DNA of 64,000 nucleotides from Tomocerus qinae (Eukaryota; Arthropoda; Collembola; Entomobryomorpha; Tomoceridae): contig CM034547.1 of NCBI GenBank assembly GCA_020055645.1, forward strand, positions 51,400,909-51,464,908, in the 5' to 3' direction. Shown here one piece after another: positions 15,201 to 23,854 of the stretch. Numbering within the stretch: position 1 is the stretch's first letter; each line of letters opens with the position of its first letter. Below the pieces are notes generated by a model that saw only the letters and a list, made by a program, of their open reading frames with translations, was not told where the DNA came from and did no database searches. Position numbers and translations under genes: made by a program.

Positions 15201-18200
15201 CGGACATAGTTTCCCTTTTTGAACATTCTGGTCGAGGTGAAACCTCTAGTAGAAGCACTATACACCGGAAGACCTGGGTCATTCTCTATTTTACGAAAGC
15301 GTTGAATCTGTATTTTAGGGAAGAAACCGAACATATTGCTATCCGATAGAACAGGAACATTATTTCTCTCGAAATACTATACAGATAGAGGTGATATGTT
15401 GTATTTGCAGGCAACTCAACGCACCTCATGTCAAACTTGGCCACTAACTTAGTTTCAGTTTAAAGAGTTTTTTCCAAATAGATAAACTCTGACTAGAATA
15501 TTATAAGTATTTCGATTAGGATTTCTATAAAGACTCAGTTAATCCTATTTCGTTTTGTTTGTGTAACCTATATGTAATACTTGGCTCAAACTTTGAATTG
15601 AATGTGTTCTCGCTTAACTATGTCAAACTCACGTACTTATAAAACTAGGTATCTAATCTATTTATTATTTTCCATTCTGCGTGTGTCACGGTCCCACATA
15701 CAATACTGATCGCACATAAACTGTGAAGTAAACTTTTTGCACTGTGGGGAAAAACTGTTTACTAAACTTGCAAATTGGAATATGAATAAACTATAACATT
15801 GCATTAGCTTGGATATTACATTCTGTGAAAGTTTAAACTGTTATATTATGTTCATCCCTGGGATTTGGAGTAACTATGTATTAATCCACCTTCTGGTCGA
15901 AGTAGCATACTGTTTCGAAAATTGAAAGATTTGCAAGTAAGTTTATACCCAGTCACAATTAGACGTGTTTTATGTTTTCAGACACGCAGTTTAAATAGAG
16001 TATTATTGGATCAGTTGTCTTTTGGTTTATTTGGAGTGTTTTTATATAATTTACAAATTATCATCGCTCAGGAATTACCGAGAATGATAATGATATCACT
16101 TCGAGTTGTAATAATATTTTTTGGTTTACCATTTCATTCTTTGGGCTTTATACAATCTGCCATTTAGCAGTAGAAGTAAAACAATATTATTAATGCTTTA
16201 AATCAAAAAACTTGATAATTAACAAAAAATTGCAAAAACGAATAATAATCTAGGAACAGTCTACAAAATGCATTAATTTTTCTAGTAACAATAGGTATCT
16301 ACTATGAGTAGTTATGGGTATAGTATTTATAAACGAAGGATATGAACGTAGAGGTTTTTACGATACGTGTAATATTTTGTGCCTATAGGGCATATAGAGC
16401 GTAGCTGGAAATGGGATCTTCATCTAAAATGCTAGAGCTACAATGCATGTGCACTGAATTAGTAATAACGTAGTGAAGTTTAGTGCCGTAGTAATCGCCG
16501 AAAGAAGCTTAAAAATCGACTTTCCTCTCTAGTAAGGTGGACTTGACTTTCTTTTCTAGTTTTAGTGGCTTGGCCGATGTGACGTGAGAGAGTGTGTTGA
16601 ACACGAGAGCATTGACTTGACTTTTCTCTACTTACAGATACTTTCTTCCCACTGAACTGGAATAGCTCTTCGGGTACTTACCTAACTGCTTCACTTGACT
16701 TTCTCTTTAAAGGAGAGAAAGTCCAGTCTGTTATTTACTCCAGACGCAGACAACAGAAGACCCGATCCACGCAGTCAAGTACATACGATGATGTGGTGCA
16801 GTATAATGTACACAGAAGTGTCATAGTTAACTCCGCTCGTCGAGCACAGATCTTCTAATATATTATTATTCTTTATATCTGTACACACACAGGCTCTATA
16901 CCAATATACCAAATTGCCAATTTTGCTACATCTACAGATATTATAAGTCACACAAGTGTAAAGTACTGACACAATATTTCTACATTCTATAGAATTCTTT
17001 ATAGAAAAGGCTTTAAATGTTGAGACTGTAATTTAACGCTCTGTAGTGAATCTCTAGTATATTTTTGTGTCTATATCCGTGATCAGGATTCTTTCTATTT
17101 CATAAAGAAAGCCAATGCAACAAGGAAAGTTTTGGTTGGCAACAGCAGAAATATATTATACAGATATAGATTTAAGCAATATTACAAGCACAGCCATATA
17201 CTTATATGTATATAAGGGTGATTGATATGGATCTTGTCAGTGTAGTAGATTTCGTGGTATCATATCAGTTGATTTTATACCGTACTGAACATATTATCAT
17301 TAGCACTGGTATTTATACACTAGAGGTAGTCAACGGTATTTGCTTTCTTTCCTTTCTGCAATTACCTCAGATTTAATCAGGTTTGGCACCACACACAGTT
17401 GACAGTAGTCATAATCCTTTACTGTCCTATTTGCACATACCACGTCTACTTTCACTCTTAACTGAATGCATGCAGTGTATGAACATGCTACACGTATGTA
17501 TGGTATATAGACTCCTATATAAAGATATAGTTAATTTATACTTTCTCCAAGCTACTTTGTGGGGGCTTAGGTAACGTGGTGTTGATATGCTAGTGGGTAT
17601 AGCTAGAGTCAACATCACTATTTTCATTTTCTCTTTTGCTTTCCCTCACAACACATCACATTAAAGCTTGACTCAACAAATCCTGATTCTCTAGCTGCGT
17701 CGTCTATGTAAAAGATTTAAGTCAATATTTCTTATTATAAACCTGCCAGTACTATTTGGTATAGACTAAAGGAGATGCAAGTATTTTCTGGGTGCCCATT
17801 TTATAATTCTGTGGTAGACAGAGGTATACTAGTAGGAAGAAGACTTCTATTTAATTCCATCCTTCAACTCATCGCTCGTTGACGTTCGTTTGCTTTATTT
17901 CTGTTTCCCAAGTGCTTATTCATGCAACTACTTTCCAGTTAGCTATGGGCTTTCTTACATATCATACTATTTCCTACCTCTCTCTCTCAACCAAGGTAAT
18001 CTTGATATAATAAGTGAAATTGTTAAGTGTAGCAAAATGTTGGTTATAGTAGAATTCTGTAGTATGTATATATAGATAGGTTTCATCTTGTTACAACAGA
18101 AGCATTGATATGGTGTAAAAGATGATAGGAGTAACAGAGTAAGTAGTGAGTATTAGTAACACATTATATGTAGAGTATTAGTATCGGTATAGAATGAAGT

Positions 18201-18907
18201 CGAGTCGAACTCTACTGTTGTGCAGAGAGAAAGTCTTTCAGGGTGCTTCTCTGTCTCGTCTCTTATTTATACTCTACTTGGCTTCAGATTACATGGCTCG
18301 ATGAACGCTTCAGCTTAGCTCTCTCACATCACATCGTACTATTTTATTGTGTACAATGTAGCAGTATTTGTATCCCAATCTCTAGAATTCAACGCACTAC
18401 TTCTTCCGACCAATGCTTCTCCATTCGTTTCTCTGTCTCTCTGCTGCTCTACACCTACCTATAACACGTTCCCATGTTCTTCGTACGAATAAATATGACA
18501 GGATAGCTTATTACATAATACACTACGACCATATGAAATGTAAATATTTATACTTAGAAGTGTACACTGCTTGTACACTAATTGCCAAAATCTGTAATTA
18601 GTATTCTTCGATAACTACACCAGCCACTGCTATTTGATAATGGGAAATAACAATACTCTGACACGATGAAGTTTGTCAAAATAATATAATGGCTTATGTC
18701 ACTATTAATGTCAAAATGTGATCTCTGTACTGTATCATTGTATTTCAACAAACGAAAAATAATTTACCCGAAATCATGTAAAATTATATGTTAGCTTTGA
18801 CAAATATCTATTCAATTCAAATAGGTGGCTGTAAAAGAAATAATTTCAACATGTTATTTAACATTATGTTATTGCATTCAATGTTAGTTAGTATCCATCT
18901 TCGTGTT
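6203..18907. other. Unassigned AT-rich DNA, no gene recognised
   Basis: About 12.7 kb without a recognisable gene. Frames reach at most 113 codons (for example 8146-8481 minus and 12280-12621 plus) and encode hydrophobic or low-information peptides with no motif. No long repeat, tRNA-like fold or transposon terminus was seen. It may be intergenic or intronic. Confidence 0.5.
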
Positions 18908-18934
18908 AATTAAACTTCTCCACCATCGTCTCGT

Positions 18935-19061
18935 AGATCACTGACGATGGTATACTCATGTAGTCTGCAGCCACAGGCCTGGTAGAGGGCGTCATGTTGA
19001 AAGAATAAACTCAGAAGCTTTTTACCTATTCCCAGCCCTAGCCTACTGTTTGCACCTCATT
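18935..19061 (+). repeat. Left inverted terminal repeat (127 bp)
   Basis: This 127-bp segment (AGATCACTGACG to GCACCTCATT) is the reverse complement of 23653-23779, with no mismatch seen by eye. Similarity continues inward a few bases with a 1-bp gap (GTAC). Outside it, 27 bp (18908-18934) are unique to the left terminus. The segment holds AATAAA at about 19003-19008. The repeat probably also carries the promoter, but no core promoter motif is clear. Confidence 0.95.
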
Positions 19062-19126
19062 GTACTCACAGACGTGGTAGAGGAGTGACGTTAATTTCCA
19101 GCCCTTCTACTAGGAAGTTAATCAAG

Positions 19127-20496
19127 ATGATGACAAGAGGAAAACGAAACCCGGTTGATGACGGAAAACCGAACAATAAGAGGAAAAGGTAAGTCATTAA
19201 AATAGAAGTTGAATTTTACCAGGTTATTGCATAATATGTTAGAAATTGCCTATCATAATTTTGATAATCGACCCCAAAGATTACGGTGCGTTCAGTCGTT
19301 TATCGGCATTTTTGTTTTAAAATTAAAATTTTTAAAAAATTTTTTATTAGAGCGGTTGTAGTTGAAAATGCCACTACTTCTAAAAAATCCCGAACTATAA
19401 GAGCTCGCCCTGGACGCGTTCCAGAGGCAAATAACTTTGAAAAGTTGTCGCAGACAGTTTCTGAAAATTCAAAGGCTATTAAGGAATTGGCGGCGCTGCC
19501 GTCAGAAATAAAAGAGCTCTCCAAATCAATGACCGACTTTCAGAAGTTCTTCTGGGCTCCGGAAGAACAGGAACAAAATTCTGAACCAGAGACCAATGAC
19601 ATTGGTACTCATTTTCTGTCGTCATTGTATGAGGATCAAGATCAGGGGCTCCCTGAATCTTCAAATATTTTGGAAGGTTAATTTTAATTTCAATTAACTC
19701 AAATCCTCACAATTACACCAACAAAGTTGGGTAAACAATAATTTTTCTGATGTTTAATTTAATAATAGAGGAAAATTCTAATGGCGACGCCATAGACGAA
19801 ATTGATGTAATTTTGAAATCCAATTACGACGAAGTAGAATATGGAGAAAGTTTAAGCGACAAAGTAGCGACCTCATTTTCTAAAATAACAAGCCAATCTT
19901 TATCCAAAGAATTATCCTTGCGATTCAAATCAACATACAAACCTCCAGAAAATGCTAAAATCCTAGGAGTGCCAAAGGTCAATCCAGTTATTTGGAGTAG
20001 CTTACCACGAAAAGCTCAGGCGGGTGATGCCAGCTCGCAGTTTCTAATTCAAAATGTAAGCCGTGCATTAATCGCTCAGAGTCGAACTGCAGATATAATA
20101 GCAAAACATTCAAAGTCAATACCAAAATCTATTGCAACTGAAATATTGCAGTCAGTAATGGACAGTTCAGTCCAACTAGGTTTTGTTCATCGGGAACTAA
20201 ATATCAAAAGACGACAATATTTGAAGAACTTTTTAGTGGCAGAAGGTGCGGCGCTTTGCTCAAATAGTGTCCCGATTACCGAATATTTGTTTGGTGATAA
20301 TGTGGATAAAGATCTTGCTGCAGCAAGAAGTTCTTCGAAGATTGTTAAAACTAACAACTTTCAGAGACCAAGCACCATTCGAGGAGGTTTTGGTTTTCGA
20401 AGCAGAGGCAGATTTAACAGTCGTTTAAACTGGCGAGGGCCTCCTCGCAGAGGGGGCCTGATTCAAAACTTCAAAACTCACAACAAGCTCCAATAA
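19127..20496 (+). CDS. gag-like protein of the DIRS-like element (three exons)
   Basis: Proposed coding exons are 19127-19188, 19351-19676 and 19769-20496, which join in frame to 371 residues. Exon 1 starts at two adjacent ATG codons and encodes a very basic tail ending in KRKR. Exon 2 has a predicted helical, coiled-coil-like stretch (FEKL...SKAIKEL...IKELSK) and an acidic end. Exon 3 holds the conserved-looking core and finishes with an arginine/glycine-rich segment (about residues 334-358, several RG and RGG), typical of RNA binding. The role inferred from position is RNA packaging. It precedes and overlaps the RT frame. Splicing is inferred from GTAAGT and TTATTAG/TAATAG signals with matching phases. 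Without it, the reading would be broken by stops between the pieces. Confidence 0.8.
19189..19350 (+). other. Predicted spliceosomal intron 1 of the gag-like gene
   Basis: The donor is AAAAG|GTAAGT and the acceptor is a T-rich tract ending TTTTTTATTAG. Exon 1 ends after two codon bases and exon 2 supplies one, restoring an arginine codon and the downstream frame. Without splicing, exon 1 runs directly into a TAA at 19190. Length is 162 bp. Confidence 0.78.
19677..19768 (+). other. Predicted spliceosomal intron 2 of the gag-like gene
   Basis: The donor is GAAG|GTTAAT and the acceptor is TTTAATAATAG. The exon before ends after one codon base and the exon after supplies two (G+AG, glutamate), so the frame runs from one open stretch into the next. 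Unspliced, the upstream frame stops at 19679-19681. Length is 92 bp. The donor is weaker than that of intron 1. Confidence 0.72.
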
Positions 20497-22388
20497 GTTG
20501 CGAGGAAAATGTACGTAAGTTTGCAGGAAGTTTACAATTTTATAAGACAGCTTGGGAAGCCATCACTGACAACAGATTTGTTCTTAATGCTATTACGGGA
20601 TATTCTTTACCATTTAAATCGCAACCAATTCAATTTAATGTGCCCAAGCAACGAGAAATGTCAGATGAGGAAATCAAATACGTAAATACTGAAATTGTTA
20701 GACTAATTGATATTGGGGCAATAAGTAAGGCAGAAAAAGATCCCAATCAATTTATTTCAACTATTTTTACGGTGCCAAAACCCTCTGGTACATATCGATT
20801 AATACTTAATCTTAAAAATTTGAACGAGTTTATTGAGTGCCCTCATTTTAAAATGGAGGACTATAGGAATGTGTGTAATTTAATGCGAAAGGATTATTTT
20901 ATGGCGGTGCTTGATTTGAAAGACGCTTATTTTTTAATATCAGTGGCTAAAACTGACAGAAAATATTTAAGATTTTTTTGGAAATCTGTTCTGTACGAAT
21001 ACAATTGTATTCCATTTGGGCTATCAATAGCCCCCAGATTATTTACTAAGTTGTTAAAGCCGGTTGTGGAAGTGTTGAGGGGTAAAGGTTATATGTCCAA
21101 TGTTTATATAGATGATTTATTACTGCTAGGGAAAGATAAAAGCGTGTGTGAAGCAAACATTGGAAGTACACAACTACTGTTACACTCTTTAGGCTTAAAG
21201 GTTAATGATGAAAAATCCCAAATCATTCCTTCAAAACAGGTCACATATTTAGGATATATTTTTAACAGCGAGGATATGACAATGATTTTGACTAATTCCA
21301 AAAGGAAAAACATAATTAGTAATTGTATTGCTGCAAATAAGTGGCATATAGTAAAAATTCAAAAGGTAGCTGAACTTTTGGGTACACTAGTTTCAGCTTC
21401 ACCAGCTGTTCCATACTCACAATTGTATATTAGGCAAATGGCATTCGAAGTAAATAAAGCCTTAGTTGATAATTTAAGGGATTACAATAAATATATGTCA
21501 TTATCCTCATTGTCGAAACAGGACTTGAAATGGTGGATTAATGTTTTGCCTACAGCAAAGACCTTTATAAGACAAGATGAATTTAAATTAACTATTTTTT
21601 CTGATGCCTTGAATACAGGCTGGGGTGTTGAATGTGGAGGAAAGGAAGGTTTTGGACATTGGGATGTTTCTACTCGTTTATTACATATTAACATTCTCGA
21701 ACTTTTAGCTGTAGAGAAAGGGATAATAATATTTTGCCAAAATGTTTTTGATTGTAATGTTTTGCTCCGTATAGACAGCAAAGTAGCTATTTCATATATA
21801 AATAGGTATGGTGGATGTAGATCACCAAAATTGCATGAAATTGCAAAGCGAATTTGGCAATTTTGTGAAAGTCGTAAGATATGGATTTTTGGATCATATA
21901 TAAAGAGTTCAGACAATTTTACTGCGGATAGCCTTTCAAGAGTAAAATTTGAGGATGGTGAGTGGCAGTTAAATCAGAAAATTTTTGTTAAGATATGTGA
22001 AATCTTAGGAAAACCTGAGGTAGACCTATTTGCTAGTCAGGCAACGACAAAGTGTGTAAAATACATATCCTGGTTTCCAGACACTAAAGCTATTGCCACC
22101 GATGCATTTACTGTAAATTGGAGTACTTGGTTTTGTTATGCATTTCCTCCATTTCTTCTAATTCCAAGGGTGTTAAGAAAGATTTGTGTGGACAAAGCCA
22201 AATGTTTGTTAGTAGTTCCATATTGGCCAGGTCAGTCGTGGTTTCCTGAGTTCGTTAGATTAAAAATTTCTAATTCTATAATACTGGGACCGAGTATTGA
22301 TTTACTTTCGTCTCCTTTTTGTTCTAGACCGCATCAGTTGCACAAAAGTTTGAAACTAATGGCAGCAGTGTTGCAAAGGAGTTCTTAA
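20418..22388 (+). CDS. Reverse transcriptase / RNase H protein of the DIRS-like element
   Basis: The frame is open from just after a stop at 20415-20417. The first in-frame ATG is 20640, but conserved-looking sequence (FYKTAWEAITD, about 20535) lies upstream, so the true start is earlier, by frameshift, reinitiation or splicing. Counting from 20640, the RT domain holds the catalytic Asp in VLDLKDAY (about 92) and the YIDD box (156-159). RNase H follows, with SDA (Asp 322), ILELLA (Glu 354), RIDSK (Asp 379) and TADSLSR (Asp 430). After this comes the C-terminal region usual for DIRS/PAT proteins (VDLFAS, YAFPPF, VPYWPGQ). It overlaps the gag frame by 79 bp in the -1 frame and the recombinase frame by about 61 bp. 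All catalytic residues are present. Confidence 0.93.
   Translation, partial: QSFKLARASSQRGPDSKLQNSQQAPISCEENVRKFAGSLQFYKTAWEAITDNRFVLNAITGYSLPFKSQPIQFNVPKQREMSDEEIKYVNTEIVRLIDIGAISKAEKDPNQFISTIFTVPKPSGTYRLILNLKNLNEFIECPHFKMEDYRNVCNLMRKDYFMAVLDLKDAYFLISVAKTDRKYLRFFWKSVLYEYNCIPFGLSIAPRLFTKLLKPVVEVLRGKGYMSNVYIDDLLLLGKDKSVCEANIGSTQLLLHSLGLKVNDEKSQIIPSKQVTYLGYIFNSEDMTMILTNSKRKNIISNCIAANKWHIVKIQKVAELLGTLVSASPAVPYSQLYIRQMAFEVNKALVDNLRDYNKYMSLSSLSKQDLKWWINVLPTAKTFIRQDEFKLTIFSDALNTGWGVECGGKEGFGHWDVSTRLLHINILELLAVEKGIIIFCQNVFDCNVLLRIDSKVAISYINRYGGCRSPKLHEIAKRIWQFCESRKIWIFGSYIKSSDNFTADSLSRVKFEDGEWQLNQKIFVKICEILGKPEVDLFASQATTKCVKYISWFPDTKAIATDAFTVNWSTWFCYAFPPFLLIPRVLRKICVDKAKCLLVVPYWPGQSWFPEFVRLKISNSIILGPSIDLLSSPFCSRPHQLHKSLKLMAAVLQRSS
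22298..22327 (+). promoter_or_regulatory. Possible 3' splice site at the opening of the recombinase frame
   Basis: A pyrimidine-rich tract ending TTTTTGTTCTAG lies exactly where the recombinase frame opens, since its last upstream stop is the TAG at 22325-22327. This is a strong-looking acceptor and would let a spliced RNA express the recombinase without its own ATG. No partner donor could be assigned by eye. Confidence 0.4.
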
Positions 22389-23329
22389 AGAGAGATAATT
22401 ATCCTAATGATGTCATTGATTTACTTTTATCGTCATGCACTAAAGGAACTTGGTCACAGTACTCATCCTACATTAAGAAATGGGTTACCTTTTGTCAAAC
22501 CAGAAATGTAAATATCTATAATCCTAATTTAACGGTTATTCTTGAATTCATTACTAATTTATATCAGACAGGGGTAGGTTACAGTGGTGTTAATACGGCC
22601 AGATCTGCATTATCGTTAGTTTTACCCCCTATTGATGGAATAATGGTTGGTAAACATCCTATGATTATTAGAATCATTAAGGCTGTTGGGAAGTTGAGAC
22701 CCCCTAAAGCTAGGTATGATAGCATATGGGACGCTGGGCTTGTAATTAAATTATTTAAACAATGGCATTCAAATAGTAGACTGAATTTGAAACAAATATC
22801 ACTTAAATTAGCGGCCCTGCTAGCTCTTGTTAGTGCACAACGTGTGCAAACTTTAGCTTCAATTAAAATGGATAATATCAAATTGGGGGAAGTAGTAGAA
22901 ATATTTATTGATAGTCCAATAAAAACAAGTAAACCAGGACACAATCAGCCATGTTTACATCTCTCCACTTTTCCTGATGATCCTAAAATATGTGTAGTTT
23001 CGTGCTTAAAGCATTATGTGGAATTAACTAAACCTTTAAGAAATAGTAATTGCTTATTTATAGCATTAATTCCCCCACATGGGGCAGTTTCTTCTCAGAC
23101 ATTAAGCAGGTGGCTGAAAGAAATTCTTTTATTGGCTGGAGTTGATGTGGGATGTTTTAAGGCTCATAGTTTTAGACACGCCTCTACGTCTAAAGCCGCT
23201 ATAGCTGGGGTAAATGCCGATGTAATTTTTGCGCGTGCAGGGTGGAGTAAAGGTTCCTCCACCTTTGCAAAATTTTATAATAGACCAATTGTAACGAATG
23301 ATGGTTATGCAAGTGCTGTATTGTTGTAA
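22328..23329 (+). CDS. Tyrosine recombinase of the DIRS-like element
   Basis: The frame is open from 22328 to the TAA at 23327-23329. The first in-frame ATG is 22643, but the upstream part (SQYSSYIKKWVTFC region) looks like the helical N-terminal domain of these enzymes, so translation probably begins before it. Counting from the ATG at 22643, the catalytic set is Arg 67 (SAQRVQT), His-x-x-Arg at 175-178 (AHSFRH), Trp 201 in the position often held by a second His or Trp, and the nucleophile Tyr 212 (KFYNRP). The enzyme would cut and join the circular DNA intermediate at its junction. It overlaps the end of the RT frame in the -1 frame. An AATAAA lies about 20 bp after the stop. Confidence 0.93.
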   Translation, partial: TASVAQKFETNGSSVAKEFLKRDNYPNDVIDLLLSSCTKGTWSQYSSYIKKWVTFCQTRNVNIYNPNLTVILEFITNLYQTGVGYSGVNTARSALSLVLPPIDGIMVGKHPMIIRIIKAVGKLRPPKARYDSIWDAGLVIKLFKQWHSNSRLNLKQISLKLAALLALVSAQRVQTLASIKMDNIKLGEVVEIFIDSPIKTSKPGHNQPCLHLSTFPDDPKICVVSCLKHYVELTKPLRNSNCLFIALIPPHGAVSSQTLSRWLKEILLLAGVDVGCFKAHSFRHASTSKAAIAGVNADVIFARAGWSKGSSTFAKFYNRPIVTNDGYASAVLL

Positions 23330-23349
23330 TTGTACATGGGTAATCAATT

Positions 23350-23355
23350 AATAAA
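23350..23355 (+). terminator. Possible polyadenylation signal
   Basis: AATAAA lies 20 bp after the recombinase stop codon and before the internal complementary region. It could end the element mRNA, but DIRS genomic RNA must run further, so this would be a site for messages only. Evidence is the hexamer and its position. Confidence 0.4.
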
Positions 23356-23434
23356 ATTGTATATGACCTCCCTACCAAATTTACCTGGTTCTATTTAATT
23401 AGTTGGATAAGGTTCGCATAATATTCTTTAAACA

Positions 23435-23568
23435 ACTACATGAGTATACCATCGTCAGTGATCTACGAGACGATGGTGGAGAAGTTTAATTGATGATTAA
23501 ACGAGCCTTACCTGTAAGGTGATGTTTGATCGTAATTAAACGATCCACCAGAGTCGAAGGAGATCACT
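23435..23568. repeat. Internal complementary region of the DIRS-like element
   Basis: Positions 23435-23491 are the reverse complement of the left end (18908-18964, 57 bp). Positions 23486-23568 are the reverse complement of the right end (23772-23854, 83 bp). The two parts meet at TTAATT (23486-23491). The whole is therefore a reverse-complement copy of the right-end/left-end circle junction. In the accepted DIRS model this region templates joining of the two ends during formation of circular DNA. Confidence 0.95.
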
Positions 23569-23652
23569 TCCCTCCATCCCTCCCCCAGCGATCCGAACCT
23601 TATCTCTCATCATTTTCTCCTCCACTCTCTCTCTCTCTACTTTCTTTGTACT
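23569..23652. repeat. Pyrimidine-rich spacer with a (CT)n tract
   Basis: This short stretch between the internal complementary region and the right terminal repeat is dominated by C and T, with CTCTCTCTCTCT near 23630. A purine-rich minus strand here could serve as a polypurine-type primer, but DIRS elements are not known to need one, so that is speculation. Confidence 0.6.
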
Positions 23653-23779
23653 AATGAGGTGCAAACAGTAGGCTAGGGCTGGGAATAGGTAAAAAGCTTC
23701 TGAGTTTATTCTTTCAACATGACGCCCTCTACCAGGCCTGTGGCTGCAGACTACATGAGTATACCATCGTCAGTGATCT
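23653..23779 (-). repeat. Right inverted terminal repeat (127 bp)
   Basis: Reverse complement of 18935-19061. Outside it a further 75 bp (23780-23854) is unique to the right terminus, against only 27 bp on the left. Those 75 bp are copied in reverse complement inside the internal complementary region. Confidence 0.95.
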
Positions 23780-23854
23780 CCTTCGACTCTGGTGGATCGT
23801 TTAATTACGATCAAACATCACCTTACAGGTAAGGCTCGTTTAATCATCAATTAA

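Larger units (their letters stand above)
18908..23854 (+). mobile_element. DIRS-like tyrosine-recombinase retrotransposon, apparently complete
   Basis: The element spans about 4.95 kb and contains, in order, a left terminal repeat, a spliced gag-like gene, RT/RNase H, a tyrosine recombinase, an internal complementary region and a right terminal repeat in inverted orientation. This order and the inverted termini are diagnostic of the DIRS group, which inserts by tyrosine recombinase and makes no target duplication. The ends are set by the internal complementary region, which is the reverse complement of right end joined to left end. That places both junctions in a shared AATTAA (18908-18913 and 23849-23854). 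No stop or frameshift was seen in the three frames, so the copy looks recent. Exact crossover within AATTAA cannot be resolved. Confidence 0.93.

Noticed and set aside
15059..15334. 91-codon minus-strand frame with a protein-like mix of residues
   Set aside because: No motif or conserved pattern I could recognise and no supporting splice structure. The length is within chance for this composition.
19300..19524. Minus-strand frame opposite the gag-like exon 2
   Set aside because: Shadow of the spliced gag-like gene.
22579..22944. 121-codon minus-strand frame opposite the recombinase
   Set aside because: Shadow frame. The plus strand carries the catalytic motifs.
18908..23854. Considered a Crypton or a Ty3/gypsy element
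   Set aside because: Cryptons lack reverse transcriptase. Gypsy elements have an integrase and direct LTRs, while this has a tyrosine recombinase, inverted termini and an internal complementary region.
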